Below are positions 41,701 through 49,922 of a stretch of 64,000 bases of DNA, piece by piece. This stretch comes from Paenibacillus lupini. GTDB lineage: Bacteria; Bacillota; Bacilli; Paenibacillales; Paenibacillaceae. A program made the position numbers and the translations under genes. The notes beneath the pieces were generated by a model. The model saw nothing but the letters and a program-made list of their open reading frames with translations. It searched no databases and was not told where the DNA came from. The DNA lies in assembly GCF_011761355.1 (NCBI RefSeq), contig NZ_JAASRW010000002.1, positions 372,001 to 436,000 of the forward strand. The letters are read 5' to 3'. How positions within the stretch are numbered: the first letter of the stretch is position 1; every line of letters begins with the position of its first letter.

Positions 41701-41998
41701 AGGAACAGCGGAGTTAGTCTACTTAGCTATGCGTCTTGCGCTGGCTGTAGAAACAGCAACAGCAGCGAACATGCCGCTGCTGTTAGATGATTTATTTGTT
41801 AACTTCGACCGTCAGCGCCTGCATGCAGTTGCTGGTCTGCTATGCGAGCTTTCGGAGAGTAGACAGCTCATCCTGTTCACCTGTCATGAACATATCCGGG
41901 ATGCACTGCAAAATCATATGCCACATGCTATGCTTGTTCAATTGCCTGGCGCTCGCCGGCAGTTAGTGAGCCATCTTGCGCCTGATCACCAGGAATAA
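38783..41998 (+). CDS. yhaN: YhaN-like SMC/Rad50-type ATPase with GC-rich Ala/Arg central region
   Basis: This 1071-residue protein has Walker A GMNEAGKST (30-38) and two long coiled-coil regions. A central hydrophobic pair around residues 488-536 could be a membrane hairpin. A C-terminal ABC head has MLSRGTAELVYLAMRLAL as signature and LLLDDLFVNFD as Walker B. It is the partner of the YhaO nuclease. Bases 40140-40980 are far richer in G+C than the flanks and encode mostly Ala, Arg, Glu and Leu, although the frame stays open. The start is GTG in a GTGA overlap with yhaO. The 3' end overlaps the converging ykvI gene by 36 bases. Confidence 0.87.
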   Translation: MRLLEARIDGFGQLQGLNCRLDAPSVVLYGMNEAGKSTLFGFIRTILYGFARRNQPAERQEPIHGGNHGGQLVFQDDDGYTYIAERYANENAGRLKLRRMSDDQLTEESWPTQEEWERRFLGGASEKMFRELYAITLTELQEVGALSHDELGRYLYHAGWENGKAIIAAEKRLQQEMEQLFKPRGTNQQMNKQLKTLEQTEQELRKQADAIQLYNELSGQLEQFAVELSQLDEELPLQQSAAQLAGKAHTIRPIWLKSLALSREREGIAEAKRISAEADLEWNELQKERSSRSYELEQLEQQKQLTQQKRETIQVDHELLARTEEVESLLLESERMQLLREERIGLHAELEADEEALVRLMRRIAPNWGEQELLDLQLTVSDREYVRGTKQLEAEAGRGAERLTADLHSATQQEREAAQLLAEAETELARAEAASSRAAIGGAAFLPQTSEAMRAAWNNCDAALREWEMERLQVSAAPVETGRGQAGPLWIGAALAGGAAVALAAAELSGGAFPGSAGAAAALGALALALAALARGRGRRAATARRPRRTRGLAPAPAAALQPREQRVRAALAALVSAPAEAAAALLAEPPHAAGAREQLRAAAEARASALQRSEQLGAGRHELARRHARLRAAAGERREAAAAAAEERAAAARQWRGWLDALALPDMSPDAALEVFELAEQALHRLQQRDRRAAKKAAADNQLAAFEARAAELCAGFPDAAQRLPAEPALGLRLLQAELRRQAAAQEEAAQLDERLQTIHIAIAAAQDKQQQLTISIQKLYEEAAFTNETEFAAVLAYRTRLEAVDAELDKLQIEMTAGLSRQRIEELEQLLDAYDGEELEKLHSELQLKVRQMEKSKSEWLDRRGRMRQQLEDLLQEDKHRELLAVKEMTIAQLSQDAERYAVLAISASLIRATKRIYEEERQPALLKLSSSFVRQLTEGRYIRVVTTPDLPSIRLETSDNKLVDSVMLSRGTAELVYLAMRLALAVETATAANMPLLLDDLFVNFDRQRLHAVAGLLCELSESRQLILFTCHEHIRDALQNHMPHAMLVQLPGARRQLVSHLAPDHQE

Positions 41999-43000
41999 CC
42001 AGCCTAAGCTGATCAGGCCAAAGATCGGATAAAGCGTTGAGAGCAGTGGACCAAAGCCGATTTGGCTGGCCACGAAGCAGAAGGCGAGCACAATCATCGT
42101 CAGCACGGAACGAGACCATTTCAGACGTTCCTGCAGCTGTAGGGTTAAGCCGTAAATATCAGCTATGAGTGTAGTGAAAATTTCAGCAAAGATCAAAAAG
42201 ATATAAATATACTGCACAACAGAGCCAAGTTGTTTGGCGATCCCGCCCATTGGAATGGCATACTGCTGAATGCCGGGCATATGGACAGATAATGCGATAT
42301 GTCCGGCAAGCAGCATAAAGCCGATACCGATCCCGCCAACCCATGCGCCAAGTACAATCGTTTTACGGTCTTTAATTTCTGCTCCTAGCGGGACAAGCAC
42401 CGCTTGTGACATCGAAAGGTTAAAGGCCGTATACAGAAATGGCGCAGCCCATGCTGCCCATATCGAGTGATCTGTGACTATCGTTGTAAATCTGTCGGAT
42501 TCCGGTGTTTGGAACGTGTCGATCATAATAATAGCGGTGAACAGCAGCATGATGGGGACAACGATCGCATTCACCGTCAAGATTGCCTTCATACCCTTGC
42601 GCAATAGGAAGTAACATGCAGCAATCGTGATGAGTAATCCGGATTGATACGAGATATTCCAATTTTCATAAAAGATTGTGCCTGCACCAGCGAGCATGAC
42701 GGCCGTTACACCAAGCAGGACGACCAGCATGAAATGACTAATCCATTTGCCATATCTGTCGCCAAACAATGCAATATTCAGGTCCTCATAGGATTTCGCC
42801 CCGATTTCGCTTGCAATAATCATCATTTTACCGCCAAGCCATATAAAGAGCGCCGTCGCGACAGCGATTGTAAGTGTACCCCAATAGCCGAAGCGGGTAA
42901 AAAACTGCAAGATCTCTTGTCCAGTCGCGAAACCGGCGCCCACAATTGTGCCCATATAAGTAGAAGCAATTTGCAGTACCTTACCTGTACGCTTTAACAT
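41963..43000 (-). CDS. ykvI: YkvI-like membrane transporter (APC superfamily)
   Basis: This 345-residue membrane protein has about ten helices and matches Bacillus YkvI in length and in its N-terminal GTIVGAGFATGQEILQFF, an APC-fold substrate loop. Relatives transport amino acids or similar solutes; the substrate here is unknown. GGGAGG precedes the ATG. It lies downstream of the lipoprotein gene on the same strand with a 76-base gap. Confidence 0.85.
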   Translation of the reverse strand: MLKRTGKVLQIASTYMGTIVGAGFATGQEILQFFTRFGYWGTLTIAVATALFIWLGGKMMIIASEIGAKSYEDLNIALFGDRYGKWISHFMLVVLLGVTAVMLAGAGTIFYENWNISYQSGLLITIAACYFLLRKGMKAILTVNAIVVPIMLLFTAIIMIDTFQTPESDRFTTIVTDHSIWAAWAAPFLYTAFNLSMSQAVLVPLGAEIKDRKTIVLGAWVGGIGIGFMLLAGHIALSVHMPGIQQYAIPMGGIAKQLGSVVQYIYIFLIFAEIFTTLIADIYGLTLQLQERLKWSRSVLTMIVLAFCFVASQIGFGPLLSTLYPIFGLISLGWLFLVIRRKMAH

Positions 43001-43076
43001 GGCATGTCCTCCCGAAATAACCTTCTATAGTAAAGGTATGTCCGAAAGAGGACGAGCATGACAGCTTGTTAACAAC

Positions 43077-43754
43077 TTAAGTGGTCACAGCCAATAGTTT
43101 GATGGAGACGATCTTGTCATGATCCGGATCCAAATCAATCTTTAAAAGTGAGTCTTTTCCTTCATAAGTAATAATGAAGCTATTTTGCGATGACGGCTTC
43201 CCAAGCGCTTTGAGAACAGCATCCGAACGATCTTCTACATGAACGCCACTTAATCCGGTTACGATCGATTTATCATAAACCTCTATATATTGGATGGTAT
43301 GCTTATCGTTAATACCGACGGCGAAACCTTTATATTCATGTACTTCAATGGATTCCGATTCATCCTCCAAGCTGTAAATATCATCTGCCTTGCCAAATCG
43401 TTCTGCTACCAGCTTATTAGAATCTCCGATGGACAGGCCAAGCATGATGGGGTGAGAGGCGTTCCAAGCAGAAGCTTGCTTTGTGCTGCTGCCCCCGGTT
43501 GAAGCTGCGCTTGTATCTCCGCCTTCATCAAGCGACATAGGTTCTGATCCAGTTTGTCCTTCTTCTTGCCCCTGAAGATACGTTTTCTGTGGAGTATCAC
43601 CTGATAAATAAGTGCTTGATTGATCATGTGAAGGTTGTACATAGGACTTAGAATTAGGAACTAATTCATTGGAGCAGCCTGTTGCTGCTATGAGTGTGAG
43701 GGCAAGGACAGCTGCCCATTTTGCTACATCATATTTCCGCGTTCTCTTGTTCAT
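43077..43754 (-). CDS. Lipoprotein of unknown function
   Basis: This 225-residue protein has a lipoprotein signal peptide (LIAATGC, lipidated Cys27), then a low-complexity Ser/Gln/Gly/Glu-rich linker (about 28-95). A compact C-terminal domain (about 100-225) follows with GLSIGDSNKLVAERFGKADD, a pattern seen in small secreted stress proteins. It should be anchored outside the membrane. No named family is recognised. Confidence 0.7.
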   Translation of the reverse strand: MNKRTRKYDVAKWAAVLALTLIAATGCSNELVPNSKSYVQPSHDQSSTYLSGDTPQKTYLQGQEEGQTGSEPMSLDEGGDTSAASTGGSSTKQASAWNASHPIMLGLSIGDSNKLVAERFGKADDIYSLEDESESIEVHEYKGFAVGINDKHTIQYIEVYDKSIVTGLSGVHVEDRSDAVLKALGKPSSQNSFIITYEGKDSLLKIDLDPDHDKIVSIKLLAVTT

Positions 43755-43958
43755 GCTCTGCGCTCCTTTTGGGTCGCTATTCCATTTGTCTTATCAATAT
43801 AAACGTCCATAACTGGGAAAAGTTTCTTCCTTAATATATCACTTCTATATAAAATATTCCGCCTTATCTGCTTGCAAAAAATTGAAAAAGCCGGGTTGCG
43901 TTGTTTGCCCATCCTATGGTAAGTTATCGAAAAGAGATTTTGGTGGAGGGAAATAAAG

Positions 43959-44528
43959 ATGGATATTTTAAAAGAACGAATTTTAGAGCAAGCATCGGTG
44001 CTGTCAAACGATGTACTGCGGCTGGATTCTATACTTAACCACCAGGTCGATCCTGCTCTTACGATGGAAATGGGACATGAATTCGCAAAACGATTTGCTG
44101 ACGAGAACATTACGAAAGTTGTTACGATTGAATCTTCGGGTATCCCGGTTGCATACGCAACTGCTTATGTACTAGGTGTACCACTTGTATTCGCACGTCG
44201 CAAGAAAACCTTAATCGCGGACCCGGATGCTTATTCGGAACGTGTTCCATCCTTCACAAAAGGTATTGTCACTGATATCATGGTGTCTAAGCAGTTCTTA
44301 GCGAAGGAAGATAAAGTATTGTTTATCGACGATATTATCGCTAACGGCGATGCTGCTCGTGGACTTATTAAAATCATTGAAAGATCCGGTGCAAGCTTGG
44401 TTGGTATGGGCATCGTGCTGGAGAAATCATTCCAGGCGGGTTCCAAAACACTACGTGAGCAAGGTGTTCGTGTAGAATCACTTGTAAATGTTACTTCTTT
44501 GAAAAACGGGCAAATTCAATTCGACTAA
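43959..44528 (+). CDS. xpt: Xanthine phosphoribosyltransferase
   Basis: This 189-residue type I phosphoribosyltransferase has the PRPP-binding motif VLFIDDIIANGDAARGLI near residues 122-139, ESSGIPVAYATAYVL and FARRKKTL. It salvages xanthine to XMP. GGTGGAGGG precedes the ATG. In Bacillus xpt is often controlled by a purine riboswitch, but none is visible in the 200 bases upstream. The next gene is unrelated. Confidence 0.93.
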   Translation: MDILKERILEQASVLSNDVLRLDSILNHQVDPALTMEMGHEFAKRFADENITKVVTIESSGIPVAYATAYVLGVPLVFARRKKTLIADPDAYSERVPSFTKGIVTDIMVSKQFLAKEDKVLFIDDIIANGDAARGLIKIIERSGASLVGMGIVLEKSFQAGSKTLREQGVRVESLVNVTSLKNGQIQFD

Positions 44529-44570
44529 GTTATAATGAGAGAGTGAAGGAACCGAGGGGAGGCAGCAGCA

Positions 44571-44891
44571 ATGTTATCTACTGAATTTTTGTCTGCGAAA
44601 CTGGAGGACGCGAAAGTTCACTTCGAACGCGCGCTGGACTGCAAGCATACGGAATTTGATGATTTGTATCCTTATATGATTGAGCATCCGCAATTTTTCT
44701 GGTACAAGCGTTATGTTGCATGGTCAGAACTTCTTACGATTGTTAAGCTTTGTGATGAGCTCGAACAGGAATGGAAAAGTCATTTCACAGAACGTCAGGC
44801 TGACTATATTGCAAAACGCGTCATGTCCTCAAGAGTGCTCGATGAATGGTATGAAACAGAAACAAATGATTCGAAAGAGCATGTCGGTTAG
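44571..44891 (+). CDS. Conserved small protein of unknown function (106 aa)
   Basis: This soluble protein is acidic and helical, with Trp/Tyr-rich stretches (HPQFFWYKRYVAWSEL, LEQEWKSHFTERQADY). GAGGGGAGG lies upstream of the ATG. It sits 42 bases after xpt and 20 bases before another small gene, likely in one operon. No family is recognised. Confidence 0.65.
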   Translation: MLSTEFLSAKLEDAKVHFERALDCKHTEFDDLYPYMIEHPQFFWYKRYVAWSELLTIVKLCDELEQEWKSHFTERQADYIAKRVMSSRVLDEWYETETNDSKEHVG

Positions 44892-44911
44892 TTTGTTCGG
44901 AGGTTATAGCG

Positions 44912-45124
44912 GTGATTAGTGAAGAGCAGTTAGACCAATTCCGTGTGAACGGTGAATTAGTCCGCGTTATACGTGATGAAATGGAAGTAAATGATGTGGT
45001 TGGGATTCTCGTGGCCTGGGATGATACGTCGGTTGTGATCCGTCGGGCTAACAGACGGGTCGTTAAGCTCAGCCGCGATTATCGTTTTGAGCTAGCTTCA
45101 AGCGAACGTGGTTCCACCATTTAA
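44912..45124 (+). CDS. Small beta-rich protein of unknown function (70 aa)
   Basis: The protein is short with alternating hydrophobic residues (VVGILVAWDDTSVVIRR), suggesting a small beta-barrel such as an Sm- or SH3-like fold. GGAGG eight to nine bases before the GTG supports the start. It is the last gene before a strong terminator and likely cotranscribed with the 106-residue protein gene. Confidence 0.6.
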   Translation: MISEEQLDQFRVNGELVRVIRDEMEVNDVVGILVAWDDTSVVIRRANRRVVKLSRDYRFELASSERGSTI

Positions 45125-45139
45125 TATGAAAGAACTTTT

Positions 45140-45179
45140 GAAAGCAGAAGCCCTTTTAGTAAAGGGTTTCTGCTTTTTT
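45140..45179 (+). terminator. Rho-independent terminator
   Basis: AAAGCAGAAGCCCTTT pairs with AAAGGGTTTCTGCTTT, followed by TTT. It closes the xpt-to-small-gene group. Confidence 0.9.
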
Positions 45180-45246
45180 ATTTTAATGAGTAACCTTTTA
45201 TCTAAAAAGCTCGTCTTCTAGGTTAAACGGTATTTGGGAGGAAACA

Positions 45247-45699
45247 ATGAAACCAATCATTTTACTTACCGTCTTTACTTTATTAATTGCAGGCTGTTCA
45301 AATCAAAATGGTCATTTAAGTGGTGGAAGTAAACCTTATTCCTATGAAGAAGCCATAAGTAAAGGTGATGTTGTCTTTTTTAACGACGTACATAATGTCG
45401 AGAAATTTAATCAATTCTTAACGGACCTCGGCAATAAGAAAGTGAGCAGTATCCGAGTGACAGGCTATACCGATGAGGGAGATCCGATCTTTAAGGATTT
45501 GAAGTATGATGGGGAAGTGATTCATTACACGTACGATAATTCTAATGATAAATTTGGTGGGACTCAAAAGGGTGTACGGACAGATACATGCTCGAAAGTA
45601 ACAAGTGAGAAGGTGGAAGGAGAAGTGCAGTATACACTTGATGGGTGCACCAATAATGATACTGAAATGAGTTATTTTCTCCTTCGTACGAAGAAGTAA
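45247..45699 (+). CDS. DUF4362 family lipoprotein
   Basis: This 150-residue protein has a lipoprotein signal (LLIAGCSN, Cys17) and a DUF4362 domain with SYEEAISKGDVVFFNDVHNVEKFNQFL and SIRVTGYTDEGDPI. The family is common in Bacillaceae and Paenibacillus and has no known function. GGGAGG precedes the ATG. It is transcribed alone. Confidence 0.85.
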   Translation: MKPIILLTVFTLLIAGCSNQNGHLSGGSKPYSYEEAISKGDVVFFNDVHNVEKFNQFLTDLGNKKVSSIRVTGYTDEGDPIFKDLKYDGEVIHYTYDNSNDKFGGTQKGVRTDTCSKVTSEKVEGEVQYTLDGCTNNDTEMSYFLLRTKK

Positions 45700-45726
45700 T
45701 AATGGCTGCCATATAATCCAGCTAAC

Positions 45727-45768
45727 AAAAAAAGGGCTTTGGTTCGTCTATTGCTAGACTTCCCAAAA
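45727..45768 (-). terminator. Terminator downstream of the first tRNA-Leu
   Basis: On the minus strand AAGGGTTTTGG pairs with CCAAAGCCCTT, followed by TTTTTTT, about 20 bases after the tRNA 3' end. Confidence 0.8.
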
Positions 45769-45786
45769 CCCTTGAGTTATTTAAGT

Positions 45787-45873
45787 TGGTGCGGTCGAGA
45801 GGACTCGAACCTCCACGGCTGTTACACCACTAGAACCTGAATCTAGCGCGTCTGCCAATTCCGCCACGACCGC
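45787..45873 (-). tRNA. tRNA-Leu (anticodon CAG), copy 1
   Basis: The 87-base minus-strand sequence folds as a class II tRNA. The acceptor stem is GCGGTCG/CGACCGC, the anticodon stem is CTAGA/TCTAG with loop TTCAGGT giving anticodon CAG, and there is a long variable arm. The T arm has GGTTCGAGTCC and the CCA end is encoded. It is identical to the copy at 49923-50009. Confidence 0.96.
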
Positions 45874-45939
45874 AAATGTTACTGACGAAGGTTATAATAG
45901 CATTTTTTCTTAGTTGTAGTCAAGCGTTTATTGTTCTAT

Positions 45940-46947
45940 TCAGAATTGCCGGACAATAGAGCGCCAAGAAGCCAATACATGCTCGCGGTCTTTCTCTGAC
46001 GAGATATAACCCTGCAGCTTGCGCAGCGTGTTCGAACGGTTCCATTCTGTTCGTTTATTGAAATATTTGCTTGCTAGTCCGTAGAACAGATGAGGAAACA
46101 ATAGATCAGCATAGATAATCTGACATTCTTCCTCCGACAAAGAATGGACCTCGCGGTAAGCGCGGAGCATGCTGGCAGCTTTGGAGCTGTTCCAGCCGTA
46201 TTTTTTCATCACTTTATTAAAGATTTTGCGGATATCTCTAGCCGGCAGATCAAATGTAATGGAATCCATGTCAATAATGACAAGCCCTGAACTCGTCTTG
46301 ATCAGATTAGCTGCAGCGAAGTCCTGATGACAGAGGTTTTTCTGAACGGCCGCTTTATTGACCCAATTGGCGTAATAAGGGCCTTGCACCAAGGACAAGG
46401 CTTCTTTGCCTTGGCTGATATAATGGTCAACATGCTGGACGTACAGCTTCTCGAACTCAGAGCTGCTGCTTTTCATCAGGCTCTTGAAGCGGACGAGTTC
46501 TTCGAGATGACGTTCGTAGCTTAGCGCCCAGCGGCCTAGATGAGCACGTTCGTTGGTTGTGCTGTTGGATTGAAAGCCCCGTGAGGCGAGGTGAAATCGT
46601 CCTAGCTCCTTCATAATTGCAAGTAGATCCCCGTTCGAATAGGACGGCTGAGTGCCAGAGATCGCATCGGATAAAATATAGCAGCTTCCCTCATTATCCT
46701 CGGCGTAATCTTTACCTGCAGATGTTGTAACCATAGCAGGAATAGGGGCGCCGTTGTTCTGCAGATGCTTAATCGCTTGGATGAGGAAGAGCAGGCGTTG
46801 TTTGGCTGCGGGGGACTTTTTTAATATCTTTGTTCCTGCACCAGTGGATACTGTCCAGGCGGCTTTTTTACCTTTATCACTAATTAGAGAGACATTTTTT
46901 ATTCGAAGCGGATATTGGGTTAGTACGGCTTGAACGTTATCCGGCAT
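45940..46947 (-). CDS. cotS: CotS family spore coat protein (kinase-like fold)
   Basis: This 335-residue protein has the aminoglycoside phosphotransferase-like fold of the CotS/CotI/YutH group. A Lys-containing N-lobe precedes the catalytic-loop-like stretch NLCHQDFAAANLI and IDMDSITFD. In Bacillus CotS is an inner-layer coat protein made with CotSA, and here a CotSA-like glycosyltransferase gene lies directly upstream, overlapping by 11 bases. It could act as a sugar or glycoprotein kinase on the coat. The exact role is inferred. Confidence 0.83.
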   Translation of the reverse strand: MPDNVQAVLTQYPLRIKNVSLISDKGKKAAWTVSTGAGTKILKKSPAAKQRLLFLIQAIKHLQNNGAPIPAMVTTSAGKDYAEDNEGSCYILSDAISGTQPSYSNGDLLAIMKELGRFHLASRGFQSNSTTNERAHLGRWALSYERHLEELVRFKSLMKSSSSEFEKLYVQHVDHYISQGKEALSLVQGPYYANWVNKAAVQKNLCHQDFAAANLIKTSSGLVIIDMDSITFDLPARDIRKIFNKVMKKYGWNSSKAASMLRAYREVHSLSEEECQIIYADLLFPHLFYGLASKYFNKRTEWNRSNTLRKLQGYISSEKDREHVLASWRSIVRQF

Positions 46948-48148
46948 AATCAGTGCCTGCCTTTTTCCCTTGACGAGAGGCTGCTGCTTTTTGGATTAAT
47001 ACCGTTGGCTTGCTATTATAAGCTTCCATATAAATGCTCTCGAGCCGATTGGCTATTTTCTCGAACGTATGATTCTCCTCAACAAACTTCCTTGCTTTTA
47101 TAGCCATTTGCTTGGATTCATCGGGGTAACTAAGTACATGGTTGATGGAACTGGCGAAGGAGGAAGAGCTCGTATAATCTTTTACCAGATAGCCGTTTTC
47201 TTTATGCTTGACGATTTCGGCATTTCCGCCTCGATTGGTTGTTATAACCGGGATCCCTGCAGCCATTGCTTCATAATGAACACGCGCCAGCGGCTCCTGC
47301 CACTGCGAGCTGCAGACGAAGACATCGCCCATTGTGAAATAGTCAGGAATGTCGGAAGCCGATATATAACGAGTGAAAATGACACGGTTGCCATAAGGCT
47401 CCGCGAGGTCAAGCAGCTTTTCCCCATAACTATCAACGGTATTATCGCTGAACCATTTGCCTCCTACGATAACAAGTACGGCGTCAGGATGCTCCTTCAA
47501 CACTTCGGAGAGCGCTTGAATAAGGAGATGAGGACCTTTCTTAACGCTTAATCGTCCAACGAACAGAATTACCTTCTTATTCGACACGCCATAACGGCTC
47601 CGAAGACGACTGCGGATTCGGCTGCCTTGCTCTGACCAGATCGGCGAGTAGCGGCTTGGGTCATAGCCCGAATAGATAGCTACTGTTTTACTCTCGGCTT
47701 CGGCGACCCGTTTTGTAATCGTATTTTTAATGTACTGACTGACTGTAGTTAATTTATGAACATATCGAACGGTGAGGCTGGCTTCTTTGTCCGTAATTTT
47801 GCCGGATGCAAACATCTCATTATGAAGACTAACGACAAACCGGCTGGAAGGCGCCGCTTCTTTGTAGAAGGGAATAAGTGCGGGGCGGTTAAAAACATGA
47901 ACAACGTCATATTGTTGTTCCCCTAAGGAATCAGCTACATCATCTACATAATGATACCGGGAAAAACGAATATATTGAATTCCGCCGCGTTTCTCCTTGT
48001 TAGGCAAGCTTTCATCGGTAATGGAATAAATGGTTACCTCATGTTTTTTGGCAAGGAAGGGGGAGATCCCATCCATCATAATTTGAATCGCTCCGCCTCG
48101 AATGGCAGGGGAGGGCAGTTTTTCCGTACAGATTAAGGCAAGTCTCAT
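46937..48148 (-). CDS. cotSA: CotSA-like family 4 glycosyltransferase
   Basis: This 403-residue GT-B enzyme has IRGGAIQIMMDGI in the N-lobe, LFVGRLSVKKGPHLLIQAL at the linker and the EX7E donor motif at EPLARVHYEAMAAG. It resembles Bacillus CotSA, the coat-associated partner of CotS. GGAGGAGG before the ATG at 48148 sets the start; the frame is open to 48169. It lies between cotS and the UDP-glucose dehydrogenase gene, which could supply UDP-glucuronate as donor. Confidence 0.85.
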   Translation of the reverse strand: MRLALICTEKLPSPAIRGGAIQIMMDGISPFLAKKHEVTIYSITDESLPNKEKRGGIQYIRFSRYHYVDDVADSLGEQQYDVVHVFNRPALIPFYKEAAPSSRFVVSLHNEMFASGKITDKEASLTVRYVHKLTTVSQYIKNTITKRVAEAESKTVAIYSGYDPSRYSPIWSEQGSRIRSRLRSRYGVSNKKVILFVGRLSVKKGPHLLIQALSEVLKEHPDAVLVIVGGKWFSDNTVDSYGEKLLDLAEPYGNRVIFTRYISASDIPDYFTMGDVFVCSSQWQEPLARVHYEAMAAGIPVITTNRGGNAEIVKHKENGYLVKDYTSSSSFASSINHVLSYPDESKQMAIKARKFVEENHTFEKIANRLESIYMEAYNSKPTVLIQKAAASRQGKKAGTDYAG

Positions 48149-48190
48149 CACGAGACCTCCTCCCGTCACAATCGAAGTATTGGCTTCATT

Positions 48191-49486
48191 TTATGTGGTG
48201 CTTTCCGGTCGACCAATTCCGGTATATTCAAAACCAAGACTTTGAAGCATTGCCCGATCAAGGCGATTGCGAGCATCCACAATCACAGGGCGCCGCATAG
48301 CTTGCTTGACGGTGAGCCAATCAGCCTCCATAAATTCCGGCCAGCAGGTTGCGACAATAAGTGCATCTGATTGCTCCACAGCTTCATAAGCACTTTCGCA
48401 CCAGATAACTGAAGGAAGTGATGGATGGGCAAGGGGATCATAAGCGTATACATGATACCCGAGCTTTGTCAGCTTTTTCATTAAGGCAATGGCTTGTGAA
48501 GCACGAATATCGTCCGTATTCTCCTTGAATGTGGCTCCCCATACTGCAATTCGCTGGTTATGGCTACATTCGCCTAGCTTTGATTTCAGTTTATTCACGT
48601 ATAGAGACAGTTGTGAGCGGTTGATTTTCTTCGCTGCGTTCAGCATCCTCATCTTCAGTTGCTTACTTTCAGCCGCATGAATAAGTGCGTCCACATCCTT
48701 GGGCAGGCAAGAGCCCCCATAGCCAAGGCCGGCCTGCAGAAACTGCGGTCCAATTCGTTTGTCGAGACCAATCCCTTCTGCTACTCGGGTAATATCTGCA
48801 TTAAAGGCTTCACAAACCTTCGAGATCTCATTAATAAACGATACTTTGACAGCGAGAAAGGCATTAGACGCATATTTAATCAATTCAGCTTCCCGATTAG
48901 TAGTCAGCAGGAAGGTGGTAGTAATGGTCTTATATAGCTCTTTCACTTGTAGGGCAGCTGATTGTTCGACAGCTCCAATTACAATACGATCGGGATGCAG
49001 CGTATCGTAGATAGCGGTTCCTTCCCGCAGAAACTCAGGATTGGAGACGATATGGAATAGGTCCGGACTCACTGAATGCGCGAGGAGCCATTGCTTGATT
49101 TGGTCTGCTGTTCCCGGAGGAACCGTACTTTTTATAACTATCGTTTTAGGTGAACGAATCATGTCTGCTATATTCCTTATTACACTGTAAATAGCGCTTA
49201 GATCGGCACTTCCATCTTTACTCGGAGGAGTGCCAACTGCAATCATAAGGATTGGACATTGAGAAATATAGGCAGATACACTGGTATCAAAAATAAGCTT
49301 TCCCGACTCCATATTACGAAGGAGCATGGCTGATAACCCCGGCTCGTAGACCGGAATGACGCCTTGTTTCAGCTGATCAATCTTCGCTTCATCACGGTCT
49401 GTGCAGAAGACTGTATGACCGATGTCTGCCAGAACCGCTGCTGTTGTAAGTCCTACATAACCGGCCCCAATGATACAAATATCCAT
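48191..49486 (-). CDS. UDP-glucose 6-dehydrogenase
   Basis: This 431-residue NAD-dependent enzyme oxidises UDP-glucose to UDP-glucuronate in two steps. It has the Rossmann motif IIGAGYVGLTTAAVLA (5-20), KSTVPPGT (119-126) and the catalytic Cys260 in GYGGSCLPKDV. The family includes Bacillus TuaD and Ugd. It heads a minus-strand run with the CotSA and CotS homologues 42 bases downstream, so it may feed glucuronate to a coat or surface glycan. The ribosome site is GAGAGGATGG. Confidence 0.92.
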   Translation of the reverse strand: MDICIIGAGYVGLTTAAVLADIGHTVFCTDRDEAKIDQLKQGVIPVYEPGLSAMLLRNMESGKLIFDTSVSAYISQCPILMIAVGTPPSKDGSADLSAIYSVIRNIADMIRSPKTIVIKSTVPPGTADQIKQWLLAHSVSPDLFHIVSNPEFLREGTAIYDTLHPDRIVIGAVEQSAALQVKELYKTITTTFLLTTNREAELIKYASNAFLAVKVSFINEISKVCEAFNADITRVAEGIGLDKRIGPQFLQAGLGYGGSCLPKDVDALIHAAESKQLKMRMLNAAKKINRSQLSLYVNKLKSKLGECSHNQRIAVWGATFKENTDDIRASQAIALMKKLTKLGYHVYAYDPLAHPSLPSVIWCESAYEAVEQSDALIVATCWPEFMEADWLTVKQAMRRPVIVDARNRLDRAMLQSLGFEYTGIGRPESTT

Positions 49487-49583
49487 TCATACACCATCCT
49501 CTCGTTAATGTTGCAGTATATGATTTGACTGCAAGGGAAGGTAACGGCGCATGCTCATAATCTAGTAAAGAAAGCGAAATAGA

Positions 49584-49616
49584 AAAGACTCTCCTCATAA
49601 GAAAAGGAGAGTCTTC
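49584..49616 (-). terminator. Terminator after the small Cys/His-rich gene
   Basis: AAGACTCTCCT pairs with AGGAGAGTCTT. On the minus strand it is followed by TTTCTATTTC. Confidence 0.8.
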
Positions 49617-49631
49617 AAAACGTAAAGATCC

Positions 49632-49802
49632 TTACTCGACGTCTTCGTCGTCTTGCCAGCGGGAGTCGCCGCAGTGATCTTTATGGTGATCATCTTTGCA
49701 GCAAAATTTACGGCGCCATTCTTCATACGCCTCACGATCCCAACGTACATCGTTGTTGGAGAGATTGTCCGAAAAACATTTTGTTTGCACATCTTTTTTC
49801 AT
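49632..49802 (-). CDS. Small Cys/His-rich protein, 56 aa, unknown function
   Basis: GAGGAGG seven bases before the ATG and a terminator right after the stop mark this as a gene. The protein is very polar. It has NDVRWDREAYEEWRRKF in the middle and the metal-binding-like cluster CCKDDHHKDHC (residues 34-44), then an acidic tail. Bacillus makes several short His/Cys-rich coat proteins, and coat genes lie next to it, so a coat role is possible but unproven. A longer frame on the same strand (49595-49792) has no ribosome site and is rejected. Confidence 0.65.
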   Translation of the reverse strand: MKKDVQTKCFSDNLSNNDVRWDREAYEEWRRKFCCKDDHHKDHCGDSRWQDDEDVE

Positions 49803-49882
49803 TCGTATGCCTCCTCACGTATGTGATAGTTCAGCATATGAATATAAGTTTGATAGAGTTATAGATTGTATAGCCGAACAAA

Positions 49883-49914
49883 TAAAAAAGGCTCCAGCTC
49901 ATGCGCTGAAACCT
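49883..49914 (-). terminator. Terminator downstream of the second tRNA-Leu
   Basis: On the minus strand AGGTTTCAGC pairs with GCTGGAGCCT, followed by TTTTTATT, nine bases after the tRNA. Confidence 0.78.
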
Positions 49915-49922
49915 CTTATGTA

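Noticed and set aside
43755..43958. Possible purine riboswitch before xpt
   Set aside because: The conserved purine aptamer core was looked for and not seen by eye; the leader appears short.
49595..49792. A 65-codon minus-strand frame over the small Cys/His-rich gene
   Set aside because: It lacks a ribosome site, runs through the terminator and competes with a frame that has GAGGAGG at ideal spacing.
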